From assembly GCF_021155775.2 (NCBI RefSeq), contig NC_060233.1, forward strand, positions 4,568,501-4,632,500: 64,000 nt of DNA, given 5' to 3'. Positions 26,024 to 37,065 of the stretch are shown one piece after another. The notes under the pieces were generated by a model. The model had not been told where the DNA came from. It worked only from the letters and a program-made list of their open reading frames with translations, and ran no database searches. How positions within the stretch are numbered: position 1 is the first letter of the stretch; each line of letters begins with the position of its first letter. The position numbers and the translations under genes were made by a program. Origin of the DNA: Neodiprion pinetum. Lineage: Eukaryota > Arthropoda > Insecta > Hymenoptera > Diprionidae.

Positions 26024-26065
26024 GACGTTTCAGCCCTTTGGTGGGAATCCTCCTCAGAACTATCA
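26024..26065 (-). ncRNA. Hammerhead-like motif of Penelope-element type (relic)
   Basis: Read on the minus strand, the invariant core word CTGAGGA (26057-26051, matching CUGANGA) is followed by GGATTCCC, a short loop and GGGCT, then GAAAC (26031-26027). This is the order CUGANGA, stem II, GAAAC of a hammerhead ribozyme. Stem II retains CCC opposite GGG. GAAACGTC at the 3' side resembles the other motifs at 35.2 and 49.7 kb. Penelope-like retroelements are known to carry minimal hammerhead motifs in their terminal repeats, so a decayed terminal repeat is the likely origin. I found no reverse transcriptase or endonuclease domain nearby. Confidence 0.4.
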
Positions 26066-27737
26066 CATTTATTGGAATAAGTTGCGTTGCGTGTAATCAT
26101 TTAAGAGAAGAACAAACAAATGCGATGAATCGTTCAGAACATGTGGCTTATATAATGTAATAAACATTTGAAAAACCAATGAGGTCAATTGCTGAACATA
26201 TTCATGTCTTATAAATGTAACCAATCCCAACAACAATTACGCACGGCATATCCTTCAAACAATTACTGGAAGACCTTACCAACAGCAGACAACCTACGAT
26301 TCATTTATCTGGCTCTGTCGGGGACATCATTTTACTAATGAATCAACCAACCATTTTTTTGGATGTGAGAGAAGAACAATGTGCCCGGTGCCTTGGAGAA
26401 CGCGCCGAGAAGGAACCAACGAACCCAGTCAATGATTGCACGAACGAATAATTACGGCGAACGATGTTCCGGGAAGAAATCATCGCACCAGACCATAAAC
26501 TCACCCTTGCAGAGCTTTTCCGCCGTTCTTTTACCCCCCCGATTTCTTGCTCCGCGACGATGCTCCGGTACCGGCTATTTTAACGCGAGTGACGCGCAGG
26601 CACCTCCTTCTCCGTCTCCGCAGATCGAGTTCGACGGTCGCACACGCGACCACCTGGCCGTGGTCTCGTCAAACCTGCCTCCTTCGCCCAGGCCATGTCC
26701 ATCGGACACGAGGAGTTCTTATTCTCCTGATCGGCCCGATCGGAGGAGCAGCGCTCTTGGATTCCTCGCAGGCAACGCCGCCGTTCTATAACCGATGTCT
26801 GACGGATGGCGTCCATCACTCAAATTTATTGGCGATGCTCATTGCTGATTGTAGCATGTATATACCGACCGTCCCATACCCACGAACGGGAAGTGCAATC
26901 ATTGGATTAAGGAAGAGCTGAGCCGCAGGTGAAACAAGCCAACGTCGTGACGTACTCGACCATGGTTCGCCTTATGGTAAAGCTCCGTACCGCCAATGAT
27001 CGTCACGAGTCAGGAAGTGAACCTCTTCCGACGACGGAACAGCAGTTTTTCTCCGACCTTTTTTCCTCTGGTCCATTTCGGTGAGCACTCGCAGTGTCGT
27101 TATTACGGCTAATTAGTCATGCCGATTACGAAACGATAAAACCTCGTCTTCTCTTTCCTCGGACAACGATCGCGGCTCAACTGCAACCTGGCAGAAAATA
27201 CGATGCTTGAGGAAACAAATCGCATTCCTGACCGGGCTGTTTTCTCCTCGGAGAACCTGGTTCCCGGTAAAGTCCTCATCGTTCTCTTCTCTTCTCTTCT
27301 TCTCCTCGTCACGGACCTGTTCGTCTCTCTTGAATTTCCATACACTGGGTTTGCATTTTCGCCCGTACCCAACTTCGATATCTCATATCAACGGCAAGGG
27401 ATAAAGACGAATCCACGGTACCAGTGAAGTATACGATAATTAAATTCAGAGGGGCTCCTTCTTTTCCGTAGTAGGATCAGTGCAGCTGACCGCGTATACT
27501 GCGATAAATCCTCGGTCCCGAGCTCGGCGTTGTCTCCACTGTGAGACCACCTCCTCGATTACCGCATCCTCGTCGAACTCTCGGCACCGCTGGTGCAGGT
27601 ACGTTAGTATACACGCTCAAGATGGTGCAGCCGAGTAAACTTCCGTGTCGTCAAAGGTGGCGTGGGTAATTATCGTCGTTGTCGACGATCTCGAAGCCGT
27701 ATCGACCGTCTCTGCGACGTTCTATCGCTACAACTGA

Positions 27738-27765
27738 AAGAGAGAAAGAGAGAGAGAGAGAGATA
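27738..27765. repeat. GA microsatellite
   Basis: A slightly interrupted GA run of about 28 bases. Confidence 0.85.
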
Positions 27766-30700
27766 GAGTTGTGGGCCCCGCTGAGGGAGAGGGACCCAAG
27801 CTGCACCTGTACGCCATAGATCAAACGTCATCGAGGTCCGACTCCCAGATGCTTCTCTCACTTTTCGGAAGCTCGGAAGTCAAGGCCGAATTCTAGAAGA
27901 AGAGAAACACCGAAGGTGTAGAAAAAAAGATAAAATAAAAATAAAAAATGGCGAGAAACACGCGGCGCGAACGCCGTTCCGGTTAACGGTTCCTTTCCGC
28001 GGTGACCTCGAAATGTGACCCGGGCTAAGGCCTAAATTTCCTTCGCGGTCGAAATCGGGGAAAGGTCGAGAATTCGGCTCGGCTATGCAGCGAGAGGCAG
28101 TGCTTAGCTCGGCCGGCTGTCAAGTCTGGCACTTTACTAAAATTATATACGAATAAAAGCGTTGAGCGTAGGGGTTAAGCCGGGTCGTCACGCCGTTCAC
28201 GGCTCTGTGTAAGCACCGGAAAAAGAACAATCTCCTCTCTTTATACCTCTCGTTGTAAGTATGGGTGTACGTTTTCGGTCAAAACTGCGGCTTCGCCGAT
28301 GTCATTCACCGGGACAAACGCTACCTGAAAGCGTCGAATCTCTGTTACGTAAACAAGTTTTCGAGATATTTTCTACCGCCAATATCTCTTCTTCCAATCT
28401 GCAAAAGTGTGTTGGCACGATTTACGATAATTATTCGGTCTGGTCTGCTCGCAGTTTAGGTCGAAAAATCTGATGTGCTCGAGTGTGGAGTTGACGCGAA
28501 AATTACTTCTTCCTTTTTCAGATCTTGATTCGTAGATTATAGAAATCGATGTCTGTTTAACTTAAAATTTGAAACGTTGGATAGGCGCGAAGTTGTTTCG
28601 TAGGCTATTTCGAAGAGCTTACGGTCGTATACACCGAATAAATTTCCCGCCTTTACGTATCCAACAAATTACCGACGATATTGCCTTCGTCTTGGATCGC
28701 GGGACGCGGAGAGACGCGTGGTTATAACGATTTTTAATCAGAAGAGCAGTCATATTGACGAAGGTTCGATGAGTGCAGTGTTATAAGCGGCAGGTCGACG
28801 TTTATAATTGAGATTTTTCAATCGTCGTTCGTCCACACGTACATACACGCGTGCACGAATCGTTGATGTAAACAGAGAAGCCGATTTTCGATGAAACATA
28901 ACGGGTCGCACGAGAAGAAAGGACTCGGTGTTCGTTGATTCAATTAGAATGTTGAAGGGATAGATTATTCCGAGGAATTGCACCGCTCGCAGTGCATCAT
29001 GGTCGTGGAACGGCGGCGTTGAACGCGGGTTAAGACGGTATATATAGGAAGCTTTGATTATCAAATAACATCGAATTACAAACCCATTTTCAACGCGGCG
29101 GGGGGGCGGTGATTCTGAGGTGAAAATAAAATACGACCGCATACGCGTCCTTTCCCCGTATCCATACACACGTGTAAAGCTCTTGCTGCGTTGCTCACAT
29201 GCGTCCACGTGTCCAGGTAACGTGGTGGTAACCCGCGGTCAGAGCTCTTGCCTATCGACTATTATACGTATGCCTACCCACCTCTGTTATATAATAGTAC
29301 AAAACGCGTACCGGTGGAAAAGTAATAAAAAAAAAAAAAAAAATGAAGGAAGCCATCAATTTGTACCACATCGTATAACTCGCGTGGCACCGACAACAAC
29401 AAACTCGAACATTTTCTCGAGTAAAAAATAAATTAGCACTCGGCACCCCGTCGGGATGTGACTCGCTTGTCGGGACACACCGACTCCCAGGCCACTTTTT
29501 CATCGATACACGTCCCTCGTCTATTTTTTTCCCCTTCTCTCATCTTCGCCCCCACAATTTAACCCACGGACTGAAAGCTCGAAGTCCTATGCTAGATGGA
29601 CGCTCGTTAACTCCTGGAACGGTAAAGTGGAGTACGTACGCTGCAACCCCACGGTGATTTCAAATCTTCCCGAATTTTGCCAATTTTCAATTTTTTTGTT
29701 TCCCTTTTAGGTCGAATTGCGACACAATTTTCGAATTTTCGAAAAGTTTTAAATGGTATCATAGTTATCCTCTTTTAAAAATGAAGAAGATCAAGAAAAG
29801 AAAATTTGTGCCCCGGTGTACAGTTAGGTGTTAAAAAAAAAAAAAAAAAAAGATACAAGTGTACCATTCCAGGGTCAATAACTCGGGTTACAATTTTCCC
29901 ACGTCGCGTTCTCATACTCGAGGGAATAATTTTTAATCCGCAAATTCACCGCGTACGACAATACCGCTTGAATAGACCCGTGAAGGTTTAATTTATTCGT
30001 AAAAATTATTGTTCGTTATTCTCGTTATCATTTTTCATTCTTCTTCTTCTTATTCAGGAGACGATGAAATCTTGTACAGGAGATGCGAAGGACTCGAGTG
30101 GCGGTAAATTAATCAACGACAGCGGCTAATTGAGAAGATAAGATTTACTCGTACAGCCTCGTAACGCGATGTACTCGTAAAAAGAATCAACGCGCGAATA
30201 ATATACCGGGTGTAAAAATACTCCCGAAAGACCCTCGCGATATCCCGATACGTACAACGGGCCCAGCCTAATCAGACCCCCTTGATTATCCCGGTCACCT
30301 CATGTGCGTAAGAGACTTGTGTCTGCATATCGTACTCGTGGGCCCAGTGACGTAGCTCAGCTATGCCGTCGACCCCCCGCAGAGTCGTATGCCTTTTACC
30401 TCCCGAGTGGGTCCAATCGCCCGAACGCGTTTTCGAGCGTGTGAACGCGTTGACCACTGGCCACTTCCCTTCCTTTCTTATCTTTACGAGAAAATTGTTA
30501 GAAACTCGGAAGGAATGGGAGAGAGCGAGAGATTTGACCACACGTCGTTTGACCTTTGACCCTAATCTTTTCTCACATGAAAAATCAGCGAGGACAGTTG
30601 CTCGATCGAGGGTGAAAAAAAATGTCCAACAAACGATTCCGCAGATAGACTAGATGTCGTTTGAGGATCGCAAAAAAAGTTCTCTCAGTTTTCATAACCA

Positions 30701-31505
30701 GAATTAATTGTTTGAATATTGTAAAATATCGGCAAAGTTGAAGTAACGAAATAATCGTGTGGTTATTTTTTTTTTTTTTTTTCATAGCAATGAAATTATT
30801 TGGGGTGATATTGACCCCAGGTGACCGATTAGGGTCAAGTGAAATTGATCTTAAGCGACTTCCATAAAACGAGACGTATAGTGCAATGTAACGACAAGAA
30901 GAAACCTTTCGTTAAATTTTTTTAAGAGAATAACAATAATTCTTGGTAGGCAGGTGAACGGGAGAGAGCGATGGAAGTGTGAAAAGGGAGCTTCCGCATT
31001 TGTCCGAAGCTGTGAAGTCGGCGGCGATGAGTGGAGCGTATTATATATATATATTGAAATATATGTATATATATATATAATGTAATTTTGAGCGGTGCGA
31101 GAAGTTATTGTAGGAGATTAGATATATGTAACGGGGTAAGATATGGGAGCGATGAAATTGTAACTTTTAAAACGCCGACGCGGGGAGCTGCTCGTCGGGT
31201 CTTTATTCATGGGGGATAGTTGCCCGCGTATAATCTAGGGTTTAATTGCCGCGGACTGTAACGATTATTACTCACCGCGGCATAAGCCAGGAACCGGGGA
31301 AGACAAACTGCATCGGAACGGAACTCCTCGAGCTCCTCGCGTTAAAGGTGTGTGTAACCTCGGTGAAAATGATGCCGAGAGTTCCAATCACCCGCGAGTT
31401 CATCCTCGCGAGCATCATAAGGCCCAAGAAACGCTGCATCGGTCCATAAATATCGCGGGACCCCGTAGCGCGCGGTCAATAGCCAAGACAAAAATATGAA
31501 CCTGC

Positions 31506-31512
<7 letters not shown>

Positions 31513-31541
<29 letters not shown>
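31513..31541. repeat. CT microsatellite
   Basis: About fourteen CT units; a second CT tract of the same strand orientation lies about 160 bases downstream. Confidence 0.9.
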
Positions 31542-31545
<4 letters not shown>

Positions 31546-31699
31546 GTCTCTCTTTTCTCTCTTCGACTTCAAGCTAGCCAGCCTCTCCGATATATGCGCG
31601 CAAGAATTACGATCGATGATAAAATAAAAGCGCGTGGTAGCTACGAAGGGCGGAGGTTATGGAACAAAAATACGCGGCGATAACGCGTCTTGATATTAT

Positions 31700-31702
<3 letters not shown>

Positions 31703-31741
<39 letters not shown>
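31703..31741. repeat. CT microsatellite
   Basis: About nineteen uninterrupted CT units. Confidence 0.9.
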
Positions 31742-31744
<3 letters not shown>

Positions 31745-33064
31745 CTTTACCCGGCTGTATAAATTTCTGAAACATTTCAATTTGTGGACGATCTTCGTGA
31801 CTCTCCCTGTTTTTTCTACGTTATACCCAAACGGTCCGATTAACCATCGCGTGGGCAGAAACGATCGTTTTATGGGAATAACCCATAACGATACGGGATT
31901 TTTGAAGTACTTTTAAGTGTGATAGTTCATGTGAAATTGGGAAAATACCGCGTGATTATTTTCATGGAATACCTGACTTCCTACATCGGTAACACGGCCA
32001 ATGAAATTTTAGGCATTTCTAAACTTGGTGGGGGTAAAAAGTATCGAATTTTCAAAGATGGGAAAATTTGATTCGTAGAATTATTAAAATCTAAAAATAG
32101 TCCAAGTAAAGAAAATTGAAAATATAGCGAGGTCAAAGCATAAAACGGCAAAATCTAGAATCTGCAAAGGATTTTCTATCAACCAGACGAATTCCGACGA
32201 TTCTATATTTTGGCATTCTAATTCGTCTTACGACATTTTGAAATTCTATAAATTAAGCTTTCACTTCTTAAAAGAGTCAATATTGTGACCTTTCCATTTT
32301 TTAACCTTTCTACATATTAACCCGCACCCTCCAAACTCGTTCCACAGTTTATTAATACCGTCGAAAAAAAAAGAAACACAAAAAAAGAAGAAGATAACCC
32401 AATTATAATTATATCGCCGTTTTCGCTGCAGAAGGACATTTCTTAAATTTTGGCACGAATCAACGCTTCTCCCATAAAATTATCCTGCTTATCACCGTAC
32501 GCGAGAAGAGAAGAGCCAAAGAGCCGCGGTGTCGACCCTCAAAGGGCCGCTAATTCTCCGGAAATTGTGTACTTCTACGACGGAGTATTTGTAGTCACGA
32601 AATCTTACGACCCTGCGGGTGGATTCCACGGATACCGCGAGCATCTCCAGCTCGCTGTTGGCCCGTGTACCTCTTCACCGGACTTCCAGAGCCTCGTATC
32701 TCGACCCCCGGACCACGATACACGGTATTTAAATTAGCACTTATACCAAAGTGACGGTATACTAATTTTTAGTCATCTTTCTTTCCTTTTCCACCAGCTG
32801 AGCGTGAAATATATCTAGTCAGTTTATCGCTGCTGATGTAAATAAGTAAGATCGAGTTCGGGATGATTCTGAACCTCTTGTATGATCAGTTTTTAGCATT
32901 TTATACCGACGCGTTTGACAATGTTCACCAAATTTAATTTTGAGATTGAAAAAAATGCCGCCATTGTTGGAAACTTCGAACGGTAATCTAAAATTTGCAG
33001 AATTCTCTCGGATTCTAGATGAAAATTCCAACTCTTTATCAAACTCCCCATAAAATCCGTCTCT

Positions 33065-33482
33065 TTAACCCTTACACTGCACGCTGGGGTGAAAATGACT
33101 CCACTGCATCTTGAACATAAATTCTATACGAAAAACCTCCAGAATAGTCAAATAATTAAGCATCTTAAAAATAAATATCTCTTATTCATCGCACAGTATC
33201 TGCACATTTTTTTTTTTTCTTAACTATCCGCATCTTGAAAGATACTCGGTGAATTTTCAGATGAAAATATTGAAAATTCAGTGGGTTATGATTTTTTGAG
33301 TAGAACGATCCATTTTCTGATATTTTGTTGTTTTACGAATATTTTTTCATATATTCGAAACCTCACTTTTATAAAGATATCTAATTCGCCTTGAAATACA
33401 ATATTTAACGAGAATCCCAGAATTTTTTCATACTATTAGAATCGTTGCGTCATACACAGAAGTTGTGTAGCGTAAGGGTTAA
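33065..33482. mobile_element. TTAA-flanked MITE of piggyBac type
   Basis: The left end reads TTAACCCTTACACTGCAC and the right end, on the minus strand, reads TTAACCCTTACGCTACAC, so the inverted termini match at 16 of 18 bases. TTAA at both outer edges is the target-site duplication characteristic of piggyBac-superfamily insertions, and CCCT is the usual first tetranucleotide of their terminal repeats. The interior of about 410 bases is AT-rich and non-coding. The left end continues with GCTGGGGTGAAAATGACTCC. The element is therefore non-autonomous. It ends only a few bases before the hairpin at 33487. Confidence 0.8.
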
Positions 33483-33486
33483 TCCT

Positions 33487-33884
33487 CATTGGAATAATGG
33501 ATATTGGAATTTTAGGTGAAATGAAGTAAATCATATAATTTTTTTCCATGAACGTATCGAACCGAGTAAGGGTCCTCCTAACAACGATGTAGACATTTAT
33601 TCACACTGTCAATAACAAACAAAAAGAGAAATGAAATAAAGATCCAATCTTGGACCTTCATGGATGTGACAAAGGTAATTGTTCGACCATGTCGCCACCC
33701 TTGTCATATCCCTACAGGTCCAAGATTGGAACCCTATTTCATTCTTCTTTTTCTGTGTTCTTATGACAGTGTAAATAAATGCATAAATCGTCGTGAGGAG
33801 GACTCTTTACTCGGTTCGAAACGTTAACTGCAAAAAACGTTGCGACGTACTCCATTGACCTACAATTCCAATATCCATTACTCC
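33487..33884. mobile_element. Long hairpin (foldback) element, arms about 190 bp
   Basis: Two arms of nearly 190 bases are imperfect reverse complements around a centre near 33687. Matching words in order are TAATGGATATTGGAATT, TCGAACCGAGTAA, a GTCCTCCT word, ACACTGTC, GAAATGAAATA versus GAATGAAATA, CCAATCTTGGACCT and ATGACAA-like words, with a spacer of only about 20 bases. A transcript of either strand would fold into a long double-stranded hairpin. The plus-strand right arm holds a hammerhead-like core (listed separately), which suggests two head-to-head retroelement terminal repeats, but this origin is inference. There is no coding capacity. Confidence 0.8.
33789..33847 (+). ncRNA. Hammerhead-like fold in right arm of the hairpin
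   Basis: The order on the plus strand is CGTC (33789-33792), G, TGAGGA (33794-33799), then GGACT, a loop and GGTTC, then GAAAC (33818-33822), and then ACGTT pairing with AACGT (33836-33840) before GCGACG. CGTC can pair with GACG (33844-33847) as stem I, GGACT with GGTTC as stem II using one G-U pair, and ACGTT with AACGT as stem III. The only core deviation is G in place of the first C of CUGANGA, which should weaken or abolish cleavage. The left arm holds a more decayed version. Fold and homology are inferred by eye. Confidence 0.35.
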
Positions 33885-34158
33885 GCTATATCAGCGAGGT
33901 CAAAACCTCGATATTCTTCAAGATGATACTTATACCCGCAGCCGAGTGAGCCGATATAACCAGTACGAATCGATGGGCGAGTGAATCGAGTGCATAGATC
34001 ATCTCTCGGTGCTGAATATACGCGGGGCACGGAGCTCGTGGATGTCTGGGTACCGGGTGTTCCTTGTCTAGGATACCCACGTCGTGCACGCGGTGCATTA
34101 TGCATCGTACCGCGAGGCGATGCAACATGCTAATCCAGAGACCGAAGGAGGAGACGAC

Positions 34159-34178
34159 GCGGCGGCGGCGGCGGCGGT
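34159..34178. repeat. CGG trinucleotide tract
   Basis: Six to seven CGG units ending in TAG. Confidence 0.85.
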
Positions 34179-34349
34179 AGTCGGGGCAACAAATTGCTGC
34201 GGATAGGATTGTCATCTGATTTACTGCCTCGGGTCGGCAAGGCTCAGAGTCTCTCGTAGCGAGTAACCGACTTTTCGGTAATTCCGTTCCTTCTCTCATC
34301 CGCAAAATGCTAAATTAGCGGACAAAAGCGCGACGGATACCGCGACGAA

Positions 34350-34377
34350 GGAGAGAGAGAGAGAGAGAGAGAGAGAA
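34350..34377. repeat. GA microsatellite
   Basis: About thirteen GA units. It is complementary to the long CT tract 285 bases downstream. Confidence 0.9.
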
Positions 34378-34658
34378 TCAGAAAAGAATTTTTATCCTGA
34401 CGCGTATGAGATGAGGGTAAAAAACTGAAACGAGATTCCTGTAACATCGACGATTTCTAGGGTAATTAAGGCCGGATCGTGGGCAGAGATTGTATGTATT
34501 ATACGTACATAGGTGAGACCGGAAGCAGCGTTGGAGAACTTTGGACCTCGGTCGAAAGCTGGCCGATCGACGGGTGAAATATACGACTATAAGGATGCTG
34601 GGATCCCGTTGCTGCACATCCTGCCTTTCGCGTTCTGTCGTCGTGCCTGCTGGTGGCC

Positions 34659-34660
<2 letters not shown>

Positions 34661-34739
<79 letters not shown>
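34661..34739. repeat. Long CT microsatellite (79 bases)
   Basis: An uninterrupted CT run of about 39 units, the longest simple repeat in the window. It creates serine/leucine open frames on the plus strand and Arg/Glu frames on the minus strand that are not genes. Confidence 0.95.
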
Positions 34740-34741
<2 letters not shown>

Positions 34742-35203
34742 GTAAGGAACACACGCGGATAGTCAGTCGCCTCCTTCGTAGGAACGCGAGGTGCCGGTGC
34801 CCGGAGGGCAGGATAATTAATCCTGAAAGACGGTGACTTTTTTTTTTTTTTACTTCGAGATCCGATCACCTCGTACACCCGCACGTCACTACCATGCAGA
34901 GACCACGACTCACTCCTAATCCCAAAACCGTAGTCGGCCATCAATTATACGAAATTCCGCCACCTGCTGTGAAACTTTTGCATATTATATGTATTTTTTT
35001 ACACTGTTTCTTGTACAGTTTATCGGCAATTTCAAGATGTTTGCTGTGCAGATAAGCGGAGATATTGATCAATGGATTCGTAAACACGTACATAAGTGCT
35101 ACTCCTTGTGATTATCCTGATCCATGATCCTATCTGTCCTTTTTTAAAAAGAATCCTAGTATCCTGGGTCACAGGATCTCTCAGCTGTTTAACTGACAAT
35201 ACG

Positions 35204-35228
35204 AACGTTTCGAGTATTTCGTCAGCAA
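35204..35228 (-). ncRNA. Minimal hammerhead-like motif of Penelope-element type
   Basis: On the minus strand the core reads CTGACGA (35225-35219), AATACTC, GAAAC (35211-35207), and then GTTCGTATTGTC. The complete CUGANGA and GAAAC boxes are separated by only seven bases, as in the minimal hammerheads described for Penelope-like elements, which have very short stems. The continuation GAAACGTTCGTATTGTC parallels GAAACGTACGTTGTC of the motif at 49.7 kb, which argues for shared ancestry. No element body or coding remnant is recognisable around it. Confidence 0.4.
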
Positions 35229-36613
35229 GCTTTTGCTAATTTTTTACCTCGTCACTTTGTTACTCGCTTTCAGTTTATTCAGCGGCACAAAACAGAAGGT
35301 CAAGGATTCGTTCAGGTTACGGGAAAGGATGGGTTCCCACGAGGACGCGCGTGATTCTACATCTGCTTATACTTTTCTAACTTCGAATGGCACACGTATC
35401 GTGTACACCTAACATGCGATAGACGCAAGAAGGAGGAGGAGGAGAAGCGTTTGGGCTGCGACAGCGTTAATCGATGGGCAAGGTGAAGCTTCGGCCCGAG
35501 CACACCATCGCATCGCCATCATCGACACACAACTCCGTAGCCATAGCGAGGCCTATTATCGCAGCGTATGCAAATCACGGTGATATTAACCGATTCCACC
35601 GGCTGCTAGATTTCGCTTGCCACATCCGATACGTTACGACGATACCGACGTGTGTGTAATACACAGAAATACGTACATGTACTCGGTTCAACGACCTTTA
35701 CCTCCGCCCGTCCGAAAGATATAGCCAAAGAATATTATTCGAATGCTTTGCTTTGATTTCAAGCCTTTCGTCGAAGATGATTGAAAAAAGAAAGATTCCT
35801 TCTCACTTTCATATACCTTTCGTAATTTTCTTTTCGTTGTTCTACTCCCAAGGAGGAGATAAAATTCCGTTTCATATTTAATTTCTGCATATTATCATCG
35901 AAAATTTCACCATTTCCCATCACAATTATCTAGAGAATTTAACAAAGGCACGTCCTGTTACCCAATTCCCTCGAAATATGTTTTCTAGTTAACTCCTCGA
36001 TAAAAACTTCCGGCTCGTACTTACGGCAGTTGACGAAAATTCTAAGAAATCGCGAAAGTTTTAGCCAGCCTTTCGGATTTCGCAAAATGGAACAACCCGC
36101 TGTACTGTTACGCGGATCGCATACGTAACATTGCGGATAGCGAACCGCGAAACGGGACATCGCGCAGCTGATCTCCAGCTTTTACGAGTACACATTGTGA
36201 GATAAGCCATGGTATAAGGTACCGGACAGCGCGCAGATACGCCGAGTTAGGATATAGAGGAAGCGTCTGTGTCATACCGGTGCAGAAGGCACGTAGAGTT
36301 ATCTCAAAACTTGTCCGATTAAATAGAACCATGATACGAGACGCGGTGTATATTTACCGTTCCCACAATGGCGGGAAATCGTTTTCATATAACAATAATG
36401 CGTGTATTATACGTCAAGCTTGTATTTGGGCTGAACGAGTGCTACGAATTTATCACATTATTTCTCCTTACAAACGTTATACAATAACTGTACATCCTAA
36501 TAGCCGTACATTTTTACGGCTGATTAAACTTCTCGTCGTTGCGTCGGGCGATTCGTTTCTAAGCGCAATATTTTACCGGACGCTAATTAAATGCGCCTGA
36601 ATGAAAAGAACAG

Positions 36614-36640
36614 AAAGAGAGAGAGAGAGAGAGAGAGAGT
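36614..36640. repeat. GA microsatellite followed by GAGT units
   Basis: About twelve GA units, then three GAGT units. Confidence 0.9.
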
Positions 36641-37044
36641 GAGTGAGTGAGGGAAAAGGAGAAGAAAAATCGTAGAAATCAATCGGTATCGCGTTACCGA
36701 GTAACTTGTCACGCTCCGCGGAACCCAAGGAGAGGAGAGAAGATGAGACGAGAGAAGAGAAGAGAAGATCGCTGCAGCGCAGCGCGGTCAGGTTCACGCG
36801 CGGATTAAGAGAAGGTGGAACAGCGATAAGACGGCTCTCCAAGGTCGAGAGACGGTTACATACCCACGCGACGCTCGAGGATCGGGTGGATATGACGGGC
36901 CTCTGGGCCAGTGACTCGCCCCGCGGGCCCAGAGCCAAGAGCCGCGAGTGGGGGGGTGGGGGGGGGGACTCGGGAGCCCGGGAGCAATAATTCCCACGCC
37001 CGCGAGGATCACCCACCTCCTCGTCCTCCCCTCCCCCTGCCCCT

Positions 37045-37065
37045 CCCCCCCCCCCCCCCCCCCCC
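37045..37065. repeat. Poly(C) tract (21 bases)
   Basis: An uninterrupted C run within a pyrimidine-rich block; G-runs occur about 90 bases upstream near 36950-36968. Confidence 0.95.

Larger units (their letters stand above)
26066..33064. other. Non-coding DNA with simple repeats
   Basis: No gene is supported. The AT-rich stretch 26066-26360 may be the body of the retroelement relic whose hammerhead-like motif precedes it. Poly(A) runs lie at 29327-29343 and 29833-29851, a poly(T) run lies near 30767-30782, and an AT tract lies at 31040-31080. The stretch 31990-32330 is AT-rich and vaguely resembles the foldback family at 18.7 kb, but arms could not be aligned with confidence. A 95-codon frame at 32450-32737 plus looks smooth but has no recognised motif. 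Confidence 0.5.

Noticed and set aside
31990..32330. Possible relative of the foldback family at 18.7 kb
   Set aside because: Similar AT-rich words are present, but the arms do not align in order with enough matches.
34378..34944. 188-codon minus-strand open frame with long Arg-Glu repeat
   Set aside because: It is created by the CT microsatellite at 34661-34739; no coding feature exists outside the repeat.
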